From: an uncultured Verrucomicrobiales bacterium
GTDB lineage: Bacteria > Verrucomicrobiota > Verrucomicrobiae > Limisphaerales > CANJSG01
DNA: 38,157 nt
Direction: 5' to 3'
Assembly (NCBI GenBank): GCA_946480965.1
Contig: CAMLMI010000006.1
Coordinates: 1-38,157, forward strand
Positions within the stretch are counted from its first letter, which is position 1. Every line of letters begins with the position of its first letter. Under the pieces are notes generated by a model. The model ran no database searches. It was not told the DNA's origin and saw nothing but the letters and a program-made list of their open reading frames with translations. The position numbers and the translations under genes were made by a program. Positions 17,757 through 26,715 of the stretch are shown here, piece after piece.

Positions 17757-17788
17757 CGCTAGGCGAACCCTTCCGGGTTCGCCTAGCG
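17757..17788 (-). terminator. Hairpin terminator after the phosphatase-RpiB-GlyA gene
   Basis: A perfect 14-bp inverted repeat with a TTCC loop lies 21 nt after the stop codon at 17810. On the minus strand it is followed by a short T run (GTGTTTTGGGG). The stem is long and exact; the T run is modest. Confidence 0.8.
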
Positions 17789-17809
17789 CGTAACTTCATT
17801 TCCAACGCC

Positions 17810-19951
17810 TCAGTAGGGCAGCGGGAAGCGGCCAGTCAGCTCGCGCACGCGCTGGCGGACGGCGTGGGCGGCTTCGATGTTTTTGATGTCCATCAGCACT
17901 TCCGCGACCATGTCGGCGATGGCGGCCATTTCGCCTTCCTTCATCCCGCGCGTGGTCACGGCGGGCGTGCCGAGGCGGATGCCGGAGGCCTCGAAAGGCG
18001 AGCGGGTCTCGAACGGAATCGTGTTCTTGTTGCAGGTGATGCCGGCCTCATCGAGCGCGAGCTGGCATTCCTTGCCGCTCATGCCCTTGGCGTTCACGTC
18101 CACCAGCATGAGGTGGTTCTCGGTGCCGCCGCTGACGAGGCGGAAGCCGTTCCGCTTCATGCCTTCGGCCAAAGCCGCCGCGTTCTTCACGATCTGCTCC
18201 TGGTAGCTCTTGAAGGAGGGGTGCAGCGCTTCGAGGAAGCAGACCGCCTTGGCCGCGATGACATGCATCAACGGGCCGCCCTGGATGCCGGGGAAAGCCT
18301 GGGAATCGATGGCCTTCGCATACTGCGCCTTGCACAGGATCAAGCCGCCGCGCGGGCCGCGCAGGGTCTTGTGCGTGGTGGTGGTGACGAAGTCGGCATA
18401 CGGCACGGGGCTGGGATGGATGCCCGCCGCCACGAGCCCGGCGATGTGCGCGATGTCGGCCAACATGAGCGCGCCCACTTCCTTGGCGATCTCGCTCATG
18501 CGCTGGAAGTCGATGACGCGCGGGTAGGCGGAAGCGCCGACGGTGATCATCTTCGGCCGGTGCTCGCGGGCCATCTGGGCGAGCTGGTCGTAGTCGATCC
18601 GCTCGTCTTCCTTGCGGACGCCGTAGTGGACGATCTCGAAGAACTTGCCGGAGAAGTTGGCCTTGTTGCCGTGGGTCAGATGGCCGCCGTGGGACAGGTC
18701 CATCGTCAGCAGCTTGTCGCCCGGCTTCAGCATGGAGAAATAGACCGCCATGTTCGCGCCGGAGCCGGAGTGCGGCTGGACGTTGGCATGGTCGGCGCCG
18801 AAGAGCTGCTTGGCGCGGTCGATGGCGAGCTGTTCGGCCACATCGACGTTTTCGCAGCCGCCATACCAGCGCTTCTTGGGGTAGCCTTCGGCGTATTTGT
18901 TGGTCAACACGCTGCCCTGGACCTCCATGATGGCCGGGCTGGTGAAGTTTTCGGAGGCGATGAGCTCGATGTTCTCCTGCTGGCGCTGGCGCTCGAGGGC
19001 GATGACGTCGGCGATTTCGGGATCAACGGAGCGGAGGCGGAGGTGGGCTGGGGTCACGGGATTTTCCATCTTACGAACGCGGCGCTCATGCCGGCCGCCG
19101 GCGAAATGGGCTGAAAGGAAGGCTTCGACGATCTTCACCGCCTGGTCGGGCGGGGTTTGTTTCTGTCCGAGGCAAAGGATGTTGGCGTCGTTGTGCTCGC
19201 GGCAGAGGCGGGCCATCTCCTCGTTGAAGACGAGGGCGGCGCGGGCGCCGGGCACCTTGTTGGCCGCGATGCTCATGCCGACGCCGGAGGTGCAGACGAG
19301 CAGTCCCAGCTCGGCTTTGCCGCTGACCACGTCGTTGGCCACCATCTGCGCGTAGTCGGGATAGTCCGCGGACTCCGTGTTGTGGGTGCCGTGGTCGGCA
19401 AAGCTGACGCCGATGTTCTGGAAATGCTTCCTGAGCGCCTCCTTCACCTGGAGCCCGCCGTGATCGCAGCCCACGGAAAGCACCACCCGGCGGCGGCTCT
19501 GCTCGATGAATTCCAAGACATGGGCGATGCCCTTGGCGATCTCGTCGCGGCAATGGGTATAGACCTCCAGCGGACCGCCGATCGGATCGCTGATGTCCTT
19601 CTCGAAGTAGTCGAGGGAATCGTCGAACTCCCGCAGCAGGAACGCCTTCTCCGCCGCCTGGGGGTAGAGGAGATTGATCGACTCGATGTGGTTGTGGGTC
19701 ATCCCGAGGATGAGATCCGCCTGTTCCACGAGTTCGGCCGTCAGCATCCGGCTGCGCTGCTTGGAGATGTCGATGCCAAGGTCGCGCATCGCGCGGACGG
19801 CGTTGGCGCTGGGGGCCTGCCCGTCGATCGCGCCGACGCCGGCGGAGAGCACGCGGTAGTCGCCCCGGTCCTTCACGGCATGGCGGAAAAGCCCCTCGGC
19901 CATGGGGCTGCGGCAGATATTCCCGGTGCAGACAAAGAGGATGGTCTTCAT
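17810..19951 (-). CDS. Fused low-MW protein phosphatase / ribose-5-phosphate isomerase B / serine hydroxymethyltransferase
   Basis: One uninterrupted frame of 713 residues holds three complete enzymes. Residues 1-152 are a low-molecular-weight phosphatase (YwlE/LMW-PTP type) with the P-loop CTGNICR (Cys8, Arg14) and Asp122 in SDP. Residues 155-294 are ribose-5-phosphate isomerase B with CDHGG (Asp163, His164), Cys220 in [14 protein letters not shown], His253 in REHNDAN and the GGRHERR end. Residues 295-713 are serine hydroxymethyltransferase with PLP lysine Lys528 in [14 protein letters not shown], Asp499 and His502. RpiB runs straight into Met295 of the GlyA part with no linker and no stop. 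An internal ATG at 19069 could start GlyA alone, but no Shine-Dalgarno precedes it. Bacilli keep these functions as separate neighbouring genes (ywlE, rpiB, glyA), so a fusion by loss of stops is plausible. The ATG at 19951 gives the normal phosphatase start. Confidence 0.9.
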   Translation of the reverse strand: MKTILFVCTGNICRSPMAEGLFRHAVKDRGDYRVLSAGVGAIDGQAPSANAVRAMRDLGIDISKQRSRMLTAELVEQADLILGMTHNHIESINLLYPQAAEKAFLLREFDDSLDYFEKDISDPIGGPLEVYTHCRDEIAKGIAHVLEFIEQSRRRVVLSVGCDHGGLQVKEALRKHFQNIGVSFADHGTHNTESADYPDYAQMVANDVVSGKAELGLLVCTSGVGMSIAANKVPGARAALVFNEEMARLCREHNDANILCLGQKQTPPDQAVKIVEAFLSAHFAGGRHERRVRKMENPVTPAHLRLRSVDPEIADVIALERQRQQENIELIASENFTSPAIMEVQGSVLTNKYAEGYPKKRWYGGCENVDVAEQLAIDRAKQLFGADHANVQPHSGSGANMAVYFSMLKPGDKLLTMDLSHGGHLTHGNKANFSGKFFEIVHYGVRKEDERIDYDQLAQMAREHRPKMITVGASAYPRVIDFQRMSEIAKEVGALMLADIAHIAGLVAAGIHPSPVPYADFVTTTTHKTLRGPRGGLILCKAQYAKAIDSQAFPGIQGGPLMHVIAAKAVCFLEALHPSFKSYQEQIVKNAAALAEGMKRNGFRLVSGGTENHLMLVDVNAKGMSGKECQLALDEAGITCNKNTIPFETRSPFEASGIRLGTPAVTTRGMKEGEMAAIADMVAEVLMDIKNIEAAHAVRQRVRELTGRFPLPY

Positions 19952-20021
19952 TCCAATCCGACGAACAAGAGCCGCGACGGTGCGGGCATCGTTCCGGAGC
20001 GTCAATTTTGAAATCCCGGCC

Positions 20022-21053
20022 TCAGCCGTTTCGGCGGGGCCGGATCACCGCCAGGCCCTTGATCAGGTCCAGTGCCCGGGCCAAGGCCGGGTCCTGCAAC
20101 GTGGCCGATGGCGGCAGTTCCCAAAGGCTGTCCAGTCCGCGATCCGCCGTCTCACCGGCGGAACCGTTCTCCCGCTGCCGGACCAGGGCCGCCTCGTTCA
20201 TGCGCCGACGGGGGCGGGAACCATTGGTGCTCGTGCCGCTCAAGCTGCCTTGGGCCAGAAACGGATCTTCCAGCCAGAGCTTTTCCTGGGCGCGCTCCAC
20301 CGGCACGGCGATGTCGGGCGTCAACGGCTTCTCCAGCAGCTCGCCATTGGCCAGCTCCACCGCGTCGCCCGCCACCCAGACCGATGCGCCGGAGGGCAGC
20401 TTCCGCTCCTCCATCACCCGTGCCTGACCGCTGGTGGCTTCGCCCAGCACGAGTCCCACGTGGCCCCGGCGCAACACGGCAGCCAAGGCTTCGGCCGCTC
20501 CGCGCGTGCGGGCGTTCACCAAGATGGAAACGGGGACAAGCAGCGCGTTGGTCTTCGCGGCCGATGCGGCTTTGCCGCCGCTCCAGGCCAACAACGGGCG
20601 GTCTTCGGCGAAAAAACGGGAGGCCAACTCCCCGGCGGCGGCGTAGTCCCGGCCATCGGTTTCCCGCAGGTCCAACACCAGCCCGCGCACCGGATTCGTC
20701 GCGGACAATAAGGTCGAAACCGCTTCGTCGAACGCCGCCGGCGTCCCGCTGTCGATTCGCGCCAAGCGCACCCAGGCAAATCCCGGATCGATCGGTTGCG
20801 CCTTCGCGATGGCCGATCCTTTCGCGGCGTCCAGCTCCATGCCGGGCACGGCCAACCGTCCGTCCAGTTCCCGCACCAGCCCGGCCAAAGCCGCCCGGTT
20901 CAGCTCGTCGGCGCTCAGGCCCGGAGGCTTCTTCTGGAGCAGTTCATAGACCTCGCCCACCGGTGGCAACGCCTGCGCCGCCACCGGTCGGGCCAAAAAA
21001 GGAAAGGTTCCGGCCAAGGCGATGAGCGCCAAACGGATTGCCACGGTCGTCAT
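20022..21053 (-). CDS. Exported S41-family (C-terminal processing peptidase-like) protein lacking catalytic residues
   Basis: A 343-residue protein with a signal peptide (residues 1-26, [15 protein letters not shown]...VAAQ). The region 90-255 follows the S41 peptidase fold: FAWVRLARI, then [35 protein letters not shown], and [22 protein letters not shown], ending LTPDIAV. In active CtpA/Prc enzymes the segment reads TASASE with a nucleophile Ser, and TFGKG with the base Lys. Here these positions are Gly185 and Gln210. No PDZ domain is obvious. It is probably a non-proteolytic relative with a binding or scaffold role. It begins a likely transcript with the phosphatase-RpiB-GlyA gene 70 nt downstream. 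The ATG at 21053 is chosen because it starts the signal peptide. Confidence 0.72.
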   Translation of the reverse strand: MTTVAIRLALIALAGTFPFLARPVAAQALPPVGEVYELLQKKPPGLSADELNRAALAGLVRELDGRLAVPGMELDAAKGSAIAKAQPIDPGFAWVRLARIDSGTPAAFDEAVSTLLSATNPVRGLVLDLRETDGRDYAAAGELASRFFAEDRPLLAWSGGKAASAAKTNALLVPVSILVNARTRGAAEALAAVLRRGHVGLVLGEATSGQARVMEERKLPSGASVWVAGDAVELANGELLEKPLTPDIAVPVERAQEKLWLEDPFLAQGSLSGTSTNGSRPRRRMNEAALVRQRENGSAGETADRGLDSLWELPPSATLQDPALARALDLIKGLAVIRPRRNG

Positions 21054-21156
21054 GGGCCGCCACTCTACGGCCCGAATCCGTCGGAAGGCAAATGTGCCGC
21101 GCAGCGCGCGCTGCGGAGCAGGCTTGCCGATCCGGCCCAACCCGAGCACCGCCGTT

Positions 21157-21492
21157 ATGCTGAGACCCGGAGAACGCATCCACGTCATCCATCGCCGCTA
21201 TTTCGAGAAGGACATCCGCCGTCACTTCGTGGCCGAGGTGGACGAATACGACAACGGCATCATCCGCGCCTCCGGCTACGTCTTCGCCATCGACGAGAAC
21301 CAGGGCCACACCTTCGTCCGCCGCCCGGACAAACGCACCCGGCTCCTCTCCATCCACGACGGCTCGCTCCTCGTGAACATCATCCCGATGAACGTGAAGC
21401 TGGAGGAAGTGGTTTACGAGCGCCACCCCGGCGGCCTGCGCGTGACCGACGGCAACTGGGCGATGGAGATCAAGGAATTCGGCGTCGTCTGA
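21157..21492 (+). CDS. Conserved-looking protein of unknown function
   Basis: A 111-residue soluble protein, mostly beta-strand by appearance (GERIHVIHRRYFEKDIRRHFVAEVDEYDNGIIRASGYVFAID...). It is rich in charged and aromatic residues, with no signal peptide, membrane segment or recognised motif. The composition and regular alternation suggest a small beta-barrel. I do not recognise the family with any confidence. It is divergent from the S41-like gene (103 nt apart) and precedes the RraB gene by 56 nt on the same strand. Confidence 0.65.
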   Translation: MLRPGERIHVIHRRYFEKDIRRHFVAEVDEYDNGIIRASGYVFAIDENQGHTFVRRPDKRTRLLSIHDGSLLVNIIPMNVKLEEVVYERHPGGLRVTDGNWAMEIKEFGVV

Positions 21493-21548
21493 GGCTTGTC
21501 GGAGCTTGCGGGAACGGCCCTCGCCGTCTCCAAAGCTGTTGGGGCACC

Positions 21549-21911
21549 ATGATCACGTCCGAGCAGATCCACGATCTCTTCTCGCACACTCGGCGGCTCA
21601 TGCACGAGGGCCGGGTTGGTTACGACATCGACGGCGTTTGTCGCTGGTCGTTTTTCTTGATCGACGCCGACCGCGAGAAGCTCACGCGAGCCGGCAGGCA
21701 TTTGGAGCAGCGCGGTTACGAGATCGTCGGCTTTCTTGAGCCCGCGCCAGAGGATGACGGTCAGGCGATGATCTATTTGCGCTTTGACAGGGTAGAGCGA
21801 CACACCCCGGATTCCCTGATTGCCCGGAACGACGAGTTGGACAAGTTGGCAGCCGACTTTGGCTTGGAGGGCTATGACGGGATGGATGTTGGCGCAGCAG
21901 AAGGACCATGA
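21549..21911 (+). CDS. rraB: RraB family regulator of ribonuclease E activity
   Basis: A 120-residue protein of the RraB (DUF1260) family. Visible features are the alternating helix and strand pattern, WSFFLIDADREKLTRAGRHLEQRGYEIVGF, and the end GLEGYDGMDVG that is typical of the family. In E. coli RraB binds RNase E and inhibits decay of some mRNAs; whether RNase E is the partner here is unknown. Its stop overlaps the start of the glycosyltransferase gene (ATGA), which implies translational coupling with a gene of quite different function. Confidence 0.8.
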   Translation: MITSEQIHDLFSHTRRLMHEGRVGYDIDGVCRWSFFLIDADREKLTRAGRHLEQRGYEIVGFLEPAPEDDGQAMIYLRFDRVERHTPDSLIARNDELDKLAADFGLEGYDGMDVGAAEGP

Positions 21912-22843
21912 CGAAGTGGTCTAGCCAGAACACCACAGCGAACCGCCGCTCCATGAGCCGCATCCTCGTCTCCTTCATCCACGGCATCGGCGACAACATC
22001 ATGTTCACCGGGGTATTGGCGGCCTATCGCGCCGCCCATCCCGACGAGCAGATCGACCTGCTTCTCCTAAACGCCGCCTGCGGCACGGTCTGGAATGGCA
22101 ACCCCGATGTTTCCGCCATCCATACTTACCCGCATTCCCAGCCCTATTTCTGGAGCCCGCTGGCCTATCGGTTCCGCGACCTGCCCGTGCTCCGCCGCCA
22201 TCTGGAGGAGATGCGCCGCACCCACGGCTTCTCCAAGATCATCCATTCCGAGATCCAAACCCTGCCGGAGATCCTTTATCACCTGACCGGCACCTATGGC
22301 GGCCACAAGGTCCAGCGCATCGCCCGCGAGTTCGGCCTGCCGGATACGCTCTACCCCTACCGGCTCTTCAGCTCCGAGGCCGAATGCGCCCAAGCCAAGG
22401 CCTGGGTCCAAGCCCGTCCCGAAAAGCCGTTGTTCGTGATCCACCCCTTCTCCGGACACGCGCTGAAAAGCATGCCGGTCGCTTGGCTGGAGCGGCTGCA
22501 CGACCTGGCCGTTGAATCCGGTCGGCAACCCGTCATCGTCGGCGGACCGGGTGACTTGGAGCGCATTCCTCCCCGCATTCGCAACGTCGCGGTCACGGGC
22601 TGGAGCTTTGGCGCGCTCTTGGCGTTGCTGAAGCAGGCGCAAGGTTTCGCCGGGGTGGACTCCTCCATCGCCCATCTGGCGGCGGCGGCGGATGTGTCCA
22701 AACTGGTCATAACCTCCCCCAAACTGCGTCCTGAACGCTACCTGCCGCTGACACGCCGCTCCCATTGCGAGGTGGTCTCCACCCGAAAAGGCTGGAGCGA
22801 AGCCGCGTGGCTGGATCTGCGCCGCCGGATCTCAGGCTCTTGA
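21908..22843 (+). CDS. Glycosyltransferase family 9 (heptosyltransferase-like)
   Basis: A 311-residue GT-B fold protein resembling ADP-heptose:LPS heptosyltransferases. The N-terminal SRILVSFIHGIGDNIMFTGVLAAYRAAHP and the C-terminal nucleotide-sugar half, with FVIHPFSGHALKSMP, QPVIVGGPGDLERI and FAGVDSSIAHLAAAADV, are the family landmarks. The start overlaps RraB by 4 nt; an internal Met at residue 16 (MSRILVSF) is an equally good start by homology. The likely job is adding a sugar to lipopolysaccharide core or another surface glycan. It ends just before a bidirectional terminator. Confidence 0.82.
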   Translation: MTKWSSQNTTANRRSMSRILVSFIHGIGDNIMFTGVLAAYRAAHPDEQIDLLLLNAACGTVWNGNPDVSAIHTYPHSQPYFWSPLAYRFRDLPVLRRHLEEMRRTHGFSKIIHSEIQTLPEILYHLTGTYGGHKVQRIAREFGLPDTLYPYRLFSSEAECAQAKAWVQARPEKPLFVIHPFSGHALKSMPVAWLERLHDLAVESGRQPVIVGGPGDLERIPPRIRNVAVTGWSFGALLALLKQAQGFAGVDSSIAHLAAAADVSKLVITSPKLRPERYLPLTRRSHCEVVSTRKGWSEAAWLDLRRRISGS

Positions 22844-22854
22844 TCCCCGACAAA

Positions 22855-22892
22855 CAAAAAGGCGGCCCCCGTCACCGGGGCCGCCTTCTTCG
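22855..22892. terminator. Bidirectional terminator between convergent genes
   Basis: A perfect 11-bp stem (AAGGCGGCCCC with GGGGCCGCCTT, 22859-22887) with a 7-nt loop lies between the glycosyltransferase stop (plus) and the DUF6797 gene stop (minus). On the plus strand TTCTTCGTTT follows; on the minus strand TTTTTGTTTG follows, so it can serve both. Confidence 0.9.
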
Positions 22893-22905
22893 TTTCCGCC
22901 GAAGC

Positions 22906-25290
22906 TCAGTTCGGCAGCGTGTGGATGGTCTGGAGGACTTCCTGTTCGATCTCTTTTCCGTCCTTCGCCTTGAGCAGGAACTTGGTCAGGACCTGGTGGG
23001 CGGGCTTCCAGTCGGCGAAGCGGAGGGTGAGGGTCTTGCCGTCGGCCGAGAGTTCGGTGCTGGCGACTTCCAGCTTGTCGTGGCCGATCTTGGCCGGATC
23101 AGTCGTGGTCACGTCCCAGCCGCCGTAGTTCAGCTTGTTGCCGGTGCCGGAGGGTTGGATCTTGCCGCCGACGGACTTGTCCTCGGTGTATTTCACCGCG
23201 TAGTTCCAGCGCTCGACGGCGAAGTTGTCCACGTCGGCCGCTTCCTTGGCGTCCAGCGGCTGGGTGAAGCGGAACTTCACGCCGTCCTTGGTCACGGAAA
23301 CGGCATCGACGGAGTAGCGGGGTTTGCCGGTGTAGCGGACGCGCTCGAAGCCGGAGTCCTGCACGGCTGTGGTCTGCCAGCCCTTGAGGCCGAGGACGTA
23401 GAGCTGTCCGTCCTTCTCGTTGAACCGGCCACGCATGGCGGAGGAGCTGAACTTGAGCGGGAGACGCACGGCGGCCGCCTGGACGGTGCCGTTCACGGTC
23501 TCGGGCATGATGTGGTAGATGGCGCACTGGCCGTAGGAGAGGTGGATGAGCTCGCCCTTGGGCAGGCCCCAGTTGGCGTTGGGCACCCAGACCTGGCCGC
23601 CGCCGGAGTTGTCCCACTTGGAGAACTGGAACCACATGGCGGGCTTGTCGCGCTCGGCGTAGGTCTTGTTGACGGCGGTGTCTTCCACGCCGTTGAAGCC
23701 GCCGGGCTGGATCCAGTTCAGCGGGCAGGCGGGCACCCAGGTGCCTTCGTTGTCGCCGGTGGTGAGCTGGCCGTTCCACGGATTCACGCCGATGCCGTTG
23801 GGGGCACGGAGACCGGAGGCGACGACTTCGAGCTTCTTGCCGTCCTTGGAGACCTTCAGGAGTTTGCCGGCGTGGGCGGAGAGTTCGCCGTTGCCGCCGC
23901 CGCCGCCGAAGCCGCGGCCGCCACCCTTCACGGGCGCCGCCTTGGAGAAGTAGAAGTTGCCGTCCTTGTCGGTCTGGAGGTCGAAGACGAACTCGTGGAA
24001 GCCCCAGCTCGCGGTCAGGTCGTTGTTGAAGGACTCGTAGAAGTCGGCCTGGCCGTCCTTGTTCAGGTCGTGCAGGCGGGTGATGCCGTTGCGGCCGGAG
24101 ACATAGACGACATCCTTGACGATCTTAACGCCGAGCGGCTCGAAGAGGCCGGAGGCGTAGCGGGTCCACTTCAGGTTCTTCAGTTCGGCGTCGATGCCGG
24201 TCACGATCCAGACGTCGCCATCCCAGGTGGAAACGGCGGCGGAGGTGCCGTCGGCGAAGAAGTCGAAACCGCCGGAACGCACGCGGCGCTTCCAGGGATT
24301 GTCCATCGGCACGGGAATGGTGTCGGTGGTGAAGGCGCCGTCGGGCGTCTCGCTGGAGCCGACCTTGCCGGAGAGCGTGATCGCTTCGGGCCAGCGATTG
24401 GCCTCGGGCTTCAAGGGATCGACCATGCTGACGGCGTTCGCGGCCGCTTTGGCGACGACGCCTTGCTTGGCCTTGTCGCCGGACCAGAGGGCCACTTCGA
24501 AGGTGGCGGCCTTGGTGCCCTTGGCGATCTTCAGCACGAGCCGACCGCCGCTGACTTCCAGGGTCACTCCGGCCGGTGCGCCGGAGAGCGCGGCCGCCGT
24601 GACGCTGCCATCCGGGGCCGTCAACGTGGCGGACGAGCCCTGGCTGGTGCCGGAAGCGCCGACCACTTCGGCGAGCAGGGTGGAAACGGTCTGCTTGGTC
24701 TTGGAGGAGAAAAAGCCCTTGGGCGGCGCGATCTTCAGCGTCTGGGTGAAGACCACCTCGCCGTCCACCAGTTCGGTGCCGGGCTGCTGGAAGACCTTGG
24801 TCGCGCCGACGTTGACCAGCACCACCGACTTGTCGCCCACGACGTAGATGCCGCCGAAGGTGGCGATTTCCTTGTTCATCGGGCCGAACGGCTCGGGCCG
24901 GGTGTCCTTGAACTCGCCGTCCTGGCCGGCCCACGCGGGCAGCATCGGCGTGCCGAGCTTCTGGGTGCCGACGATCTCGGGATGGCCGCCGTGCGAACCG
25001 TCAAAGGTGACGCCCCGGCTGCTGATGAACCCGCCAACCCACGCGCCCTGCCAGCGCAGCAGATCCTCGTCGAAGCTCATCGTGGCGTTGTTGCCGACGT
25101 GGAACGCCACGCCCTTCGACGCCTTGTCCGTGGACTGCTTGTCCACCATGCGGGTGCCGACGGAGGCTTTCTGGAACGGGAAATCGTCCTGGAGCAGGCG
25201 ATACTGCTGGGCGGAGACGGTCAGGGTCAGGCCGGCGAGGCCGGTGAACAACAACGGGCGAAGGAGGAAATGGCGGGTCGGAACGCGCAT
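22906..25290 (-). CDS. Exported DUF6797 / sorbosone-dehydrogenase-like beta-propeller protein
   Basis: A 794-residue secreted protein. The signal peptide spans residues 1-27 (RHFLLRPLLFTGLAGLTLTVSAQ). The N-terminal domain (FPFQKASVGTRMVDKQSTDKASKG, DEDLLRWQGAWVGGFISSRGVTFDGSHGGHPEI) is the DUF6797 module common in Verrucomicrobia and Planctomycetes. The middle is a soluble-quinoprotein-dehydrogenase-like propeller (DGDVWIVTGIDAE, ITRLHDLNKDGQADFYE, GLRAPNGIGVNPWNGQLTTGDNEG), with a glycine-rich loop near GGGRGFGGGGGNG. The C-terminal 150 residues look like an added beta-sandwich. These proteins are thought to bind or oxidise carbohydrates, but no active site is assured. The start at 25290 is chosen for the signal peptide. 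No heme motif is seen. Confidence 0.82.
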   Translation of the reverse strand: MRVPTRHFLLRPLLFTGLAGLTLTVSAQQYRLLQDDFPFQKASVGTRMVDKQSTDKASKGVAFHVGNNATMSFDEDLLRWQGAWVGGFISSRGVTFDGSHGGHPEIVGTQKLGTPMLPAWAGQDGEFKDTRPEPFGPMNKEIATFGGIYVVGDKSVVLVNVGATKVFQQPGTELVDGEVVFTQTLKIAPPKGFFSSKTKQTVSTLLAEVVGASGTSQGSSATLTAPDGSVTAAALSGAPAGVTLEVSGGRLVLKIAKGTKAATFEVALWSGDKAKQGVVAKAAANAVSMVDPLKPEANRWPEAITLSGKVGSSETPDGAFTTDTIPVPMDNPWKRRVRSGGFDFFADGTSAAVSTWDGDVWIVTGIDAELKNLKWTRYASGLFEPLGVKIVKDVVYVSGRNGITRLHDLNKDGQADFYESFNNDLTASWGFHEFVFDLQTDKDGNFYFSKAAPVKGGGRGFGGGGGNGELSAHAGKLLKVSKDGKKLEVVASGLRAPNGIGVNPWNGQLTTGDNEGTWVPACPLNWIQPGGFNGVEDTAVNKTYAERDKPAMWFQFSKWDNSGGGQVWVPNANWGLPKGELIHLSYGQCAIYHIMPETVNGTVQAAAVRLPLKFSSSAMRGRFNEKDGQLYVLGLKGWQTTAVQDSGFERVRYTGKPRYSVDAVSVTKDGVKFRFTQPLDAKEAADVDNFAVERWNYAVKYTEDKSVGGKIQPSGTGNKLNYGGWDVTTTDPAKIGHDKLEVASTELSADGKTLTLRFADWKPAHQVLTKFLLKAKDGKEIEQEVLQTIHTLPN

Positions 25291-25392
25291 ATTTTTAAGT
25301 CGTAGCTGGACGCAGGAATGCCGGTCGAGATTCAACGACCAGCCGGGAGAAGGAACAGGTTTTTTTTCAAGAACGAGGCACGGAAAGCTCAT

Positions 25393-26676
25393 TCAACCCA
25401 AACCCCGCACCTGGGCGAGGAGCTTCGGCAAGGCCGCACAGACCGTTGCGACCTCGTCTTCCGTCGTGTCGCGGCCGAGGGAAAAGCGGACCAGCGCATT
25501 CGCCTGCGCCGGGCTTGCGCCCATCGCCAACATGACGTGCGAGGGTTCCAAGCTGCCCGCCGAACACGCCGAACCGCTCGACGCGCAGATGCCGTCCATG
25601 TCCAGCACCGCCATCAGCGCGATGCTGTCGGAGCCATCCACGGTGAAAGCGAGGGTGTTCGGAAGGCGAGAAGGTAGGACAGGCATCCTGCCTGTCCCCG
25701 AAGTCTGCGCGGAACCGCTTGCGGAATGCGCTCCTCCGGTATGCGGGAAGCCCCTCACCCCGGCCCTCTCCCCATCGGATGGGGAGAGGGTGGCCGCAGG
25801 CCGGGTGAGGGGGTGCCCACGCAAAACCACTCCGGGAATCACCCTCACCGCCGCAGCCAATTGCCCGGTCCACTGCGCCATCCGCTCTGCCGGAAAGACC
25901 GGCTCCCGGACGAACCGCTCCAACGCCTCGGTCAACCCCACGATGGCCGGAAGATTCTCCGTCCCGGCCCGGCGTTCATTCTCGTGGCCACCGCCGAAGA
26001 GGATCGGGTCCGGCTGGAGCGGCGACCGGATGTAGAGCGCGCCCGCGCCCTTCGGCCCGTGGAACTTGTGGGCGCAGACCGAGACCAGATCGGCGTTGAA
26101 CTGGTGGATGTCCGCAAACGGCAGCTTGCCGAACCACTGCACGGCGTCCGTGTGGAAGACCACGCCCCGCTCACGGCAGATCGCGCCCAGCTCGGCCACG
26201 GGCTGGATGACGCCCGTCTCGTTGTTCGCCGCCATGACAGAGACCAGCGTCGTGTCCGGCCGCAGCGCCCGCTTCAAGTCATCGGGATTCACCGCGCCGG
26301 CCGAGTCCACTGGCAGATACGTCACCGTGAACCCTTCCTTCCGCTCCAGATATTGGAAGGCGTGTAACGCCGCGTGGTGTTCGATGGCGGAGGTGATCAG
26401 GTGCCGTCCCCGGTCGCGCCGCAGCCGGGCGGTGCCGAAGATGGCCAGATTGTTCGACTCCGTGCCGCCGCCGGTGAACACCACCTCGCTGGGTTTGGCC
26501 CGCCAGACCTGCGCCACCCGATCCCGCGCGTCGTCCAGCAACGCCCGCGCTTCCCGCCCGATGCTATGGATGGAGGACGGATTGCCCCAGAACCGGTCGA
26601 AGTAGGGCAGCATGGCCTCCCGCACCGCCGGATCGAGCGGAGTGGTGGCGTTGTAGTCGAAGTAGATGGGGGACAC
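25393..26676 (-). CDS. Cysteine desulfurase (NifS/IscS family) with palindromic-repeat insertion
   Basis: A 427-residue PLP enzyme that removes sulfur from cysteine for Fe-S clusters and thiolation. It has IYFDYNATTPLDP at the N-terminus, the PLP lysine Lys204 in SVCAHKFHGPKG, GGGHENERRAGTEN, and the active Cys371 in ASSGSACSAGS. Relatives are about 380 residues; the excess is residues 290-335, an insertion between GHP and SRLPNTLAF that is made of two palindromic repeats (25672-25809) read in frame. The PLP domain and active-site loop lie outside it, so the enzyme may still work. A GTG start at 26676 yields the standard N-terminus; the TTG at 26694 is less likely. No iscU or other Fe-S genes are adjacent. 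Confidence 0.9.
   Translation of the reverse strand: MSPIYFDYNATTPLDPAVREAMLPYFDRFWGNPSSIHSIGREARALLDDARDRVAQVWRAKPSEVVFTGGGTESNNLAIFGTARLRRDRGRHLITSAIEHHAALHAFQYLERKEGFTVTYLPVDSAGAVNPDDLKRALRPDTTLVSVMAANNETGVIQPVAELGAICRERGVVFHTDAVQWFGKLPFADIHQFNADLVSVCAHKFHGPKGAGALYIRSPLQPDPILFGGGHENERRAGTENLPAIVGLTEALERFVREPVFPAERMAQWTGQLAAAVRVIPGVVLRGHPLTRPAATLSPSDGERAGVRGFPHTGGAHSASGSAQTSGTGRMPVLPSRLPNTLAFTVDGSDSIALMAVLDMDGICASSGSACSAGSLEPSHVMLAMGASPAQANALVRFSLGRDTTEDEVATVCAALPKLLAQVRGLG
25672..25809. repeat. Two palindromic repeats inserted in frame in the cysteine desulfurase gene
   Basis: Element 1 (25677-25697) is a 9-bp inverted repeat, GGACAGGCA with TGCCTGTCC around TCC. Element 2 (about 25752-25814) is nested: outer arms CCCCTCACCC and GGGTGAGGGG, inner arms CTCTCCCC and GGGGAGAG. 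Together with the linker they make exactly 138 nt, or 46 codons, and no stop in the frame used. Both palindromes look like dispersed, multi-copy intergenic repeats; here they are translated. Confidence 0.85.
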
Positions 26677-26715
26677 GTGAATGACTCGAAACAAACTAAC
26701 GGGAGGCGGATACGC

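Noticed and set aside
22765..25305. 846-residue plus-strand open frame opposite the DUF6797 gene
   Set aside because: Valine/glycine/alanine-rich shadow of a real secreted protein; no domain is recognisable.
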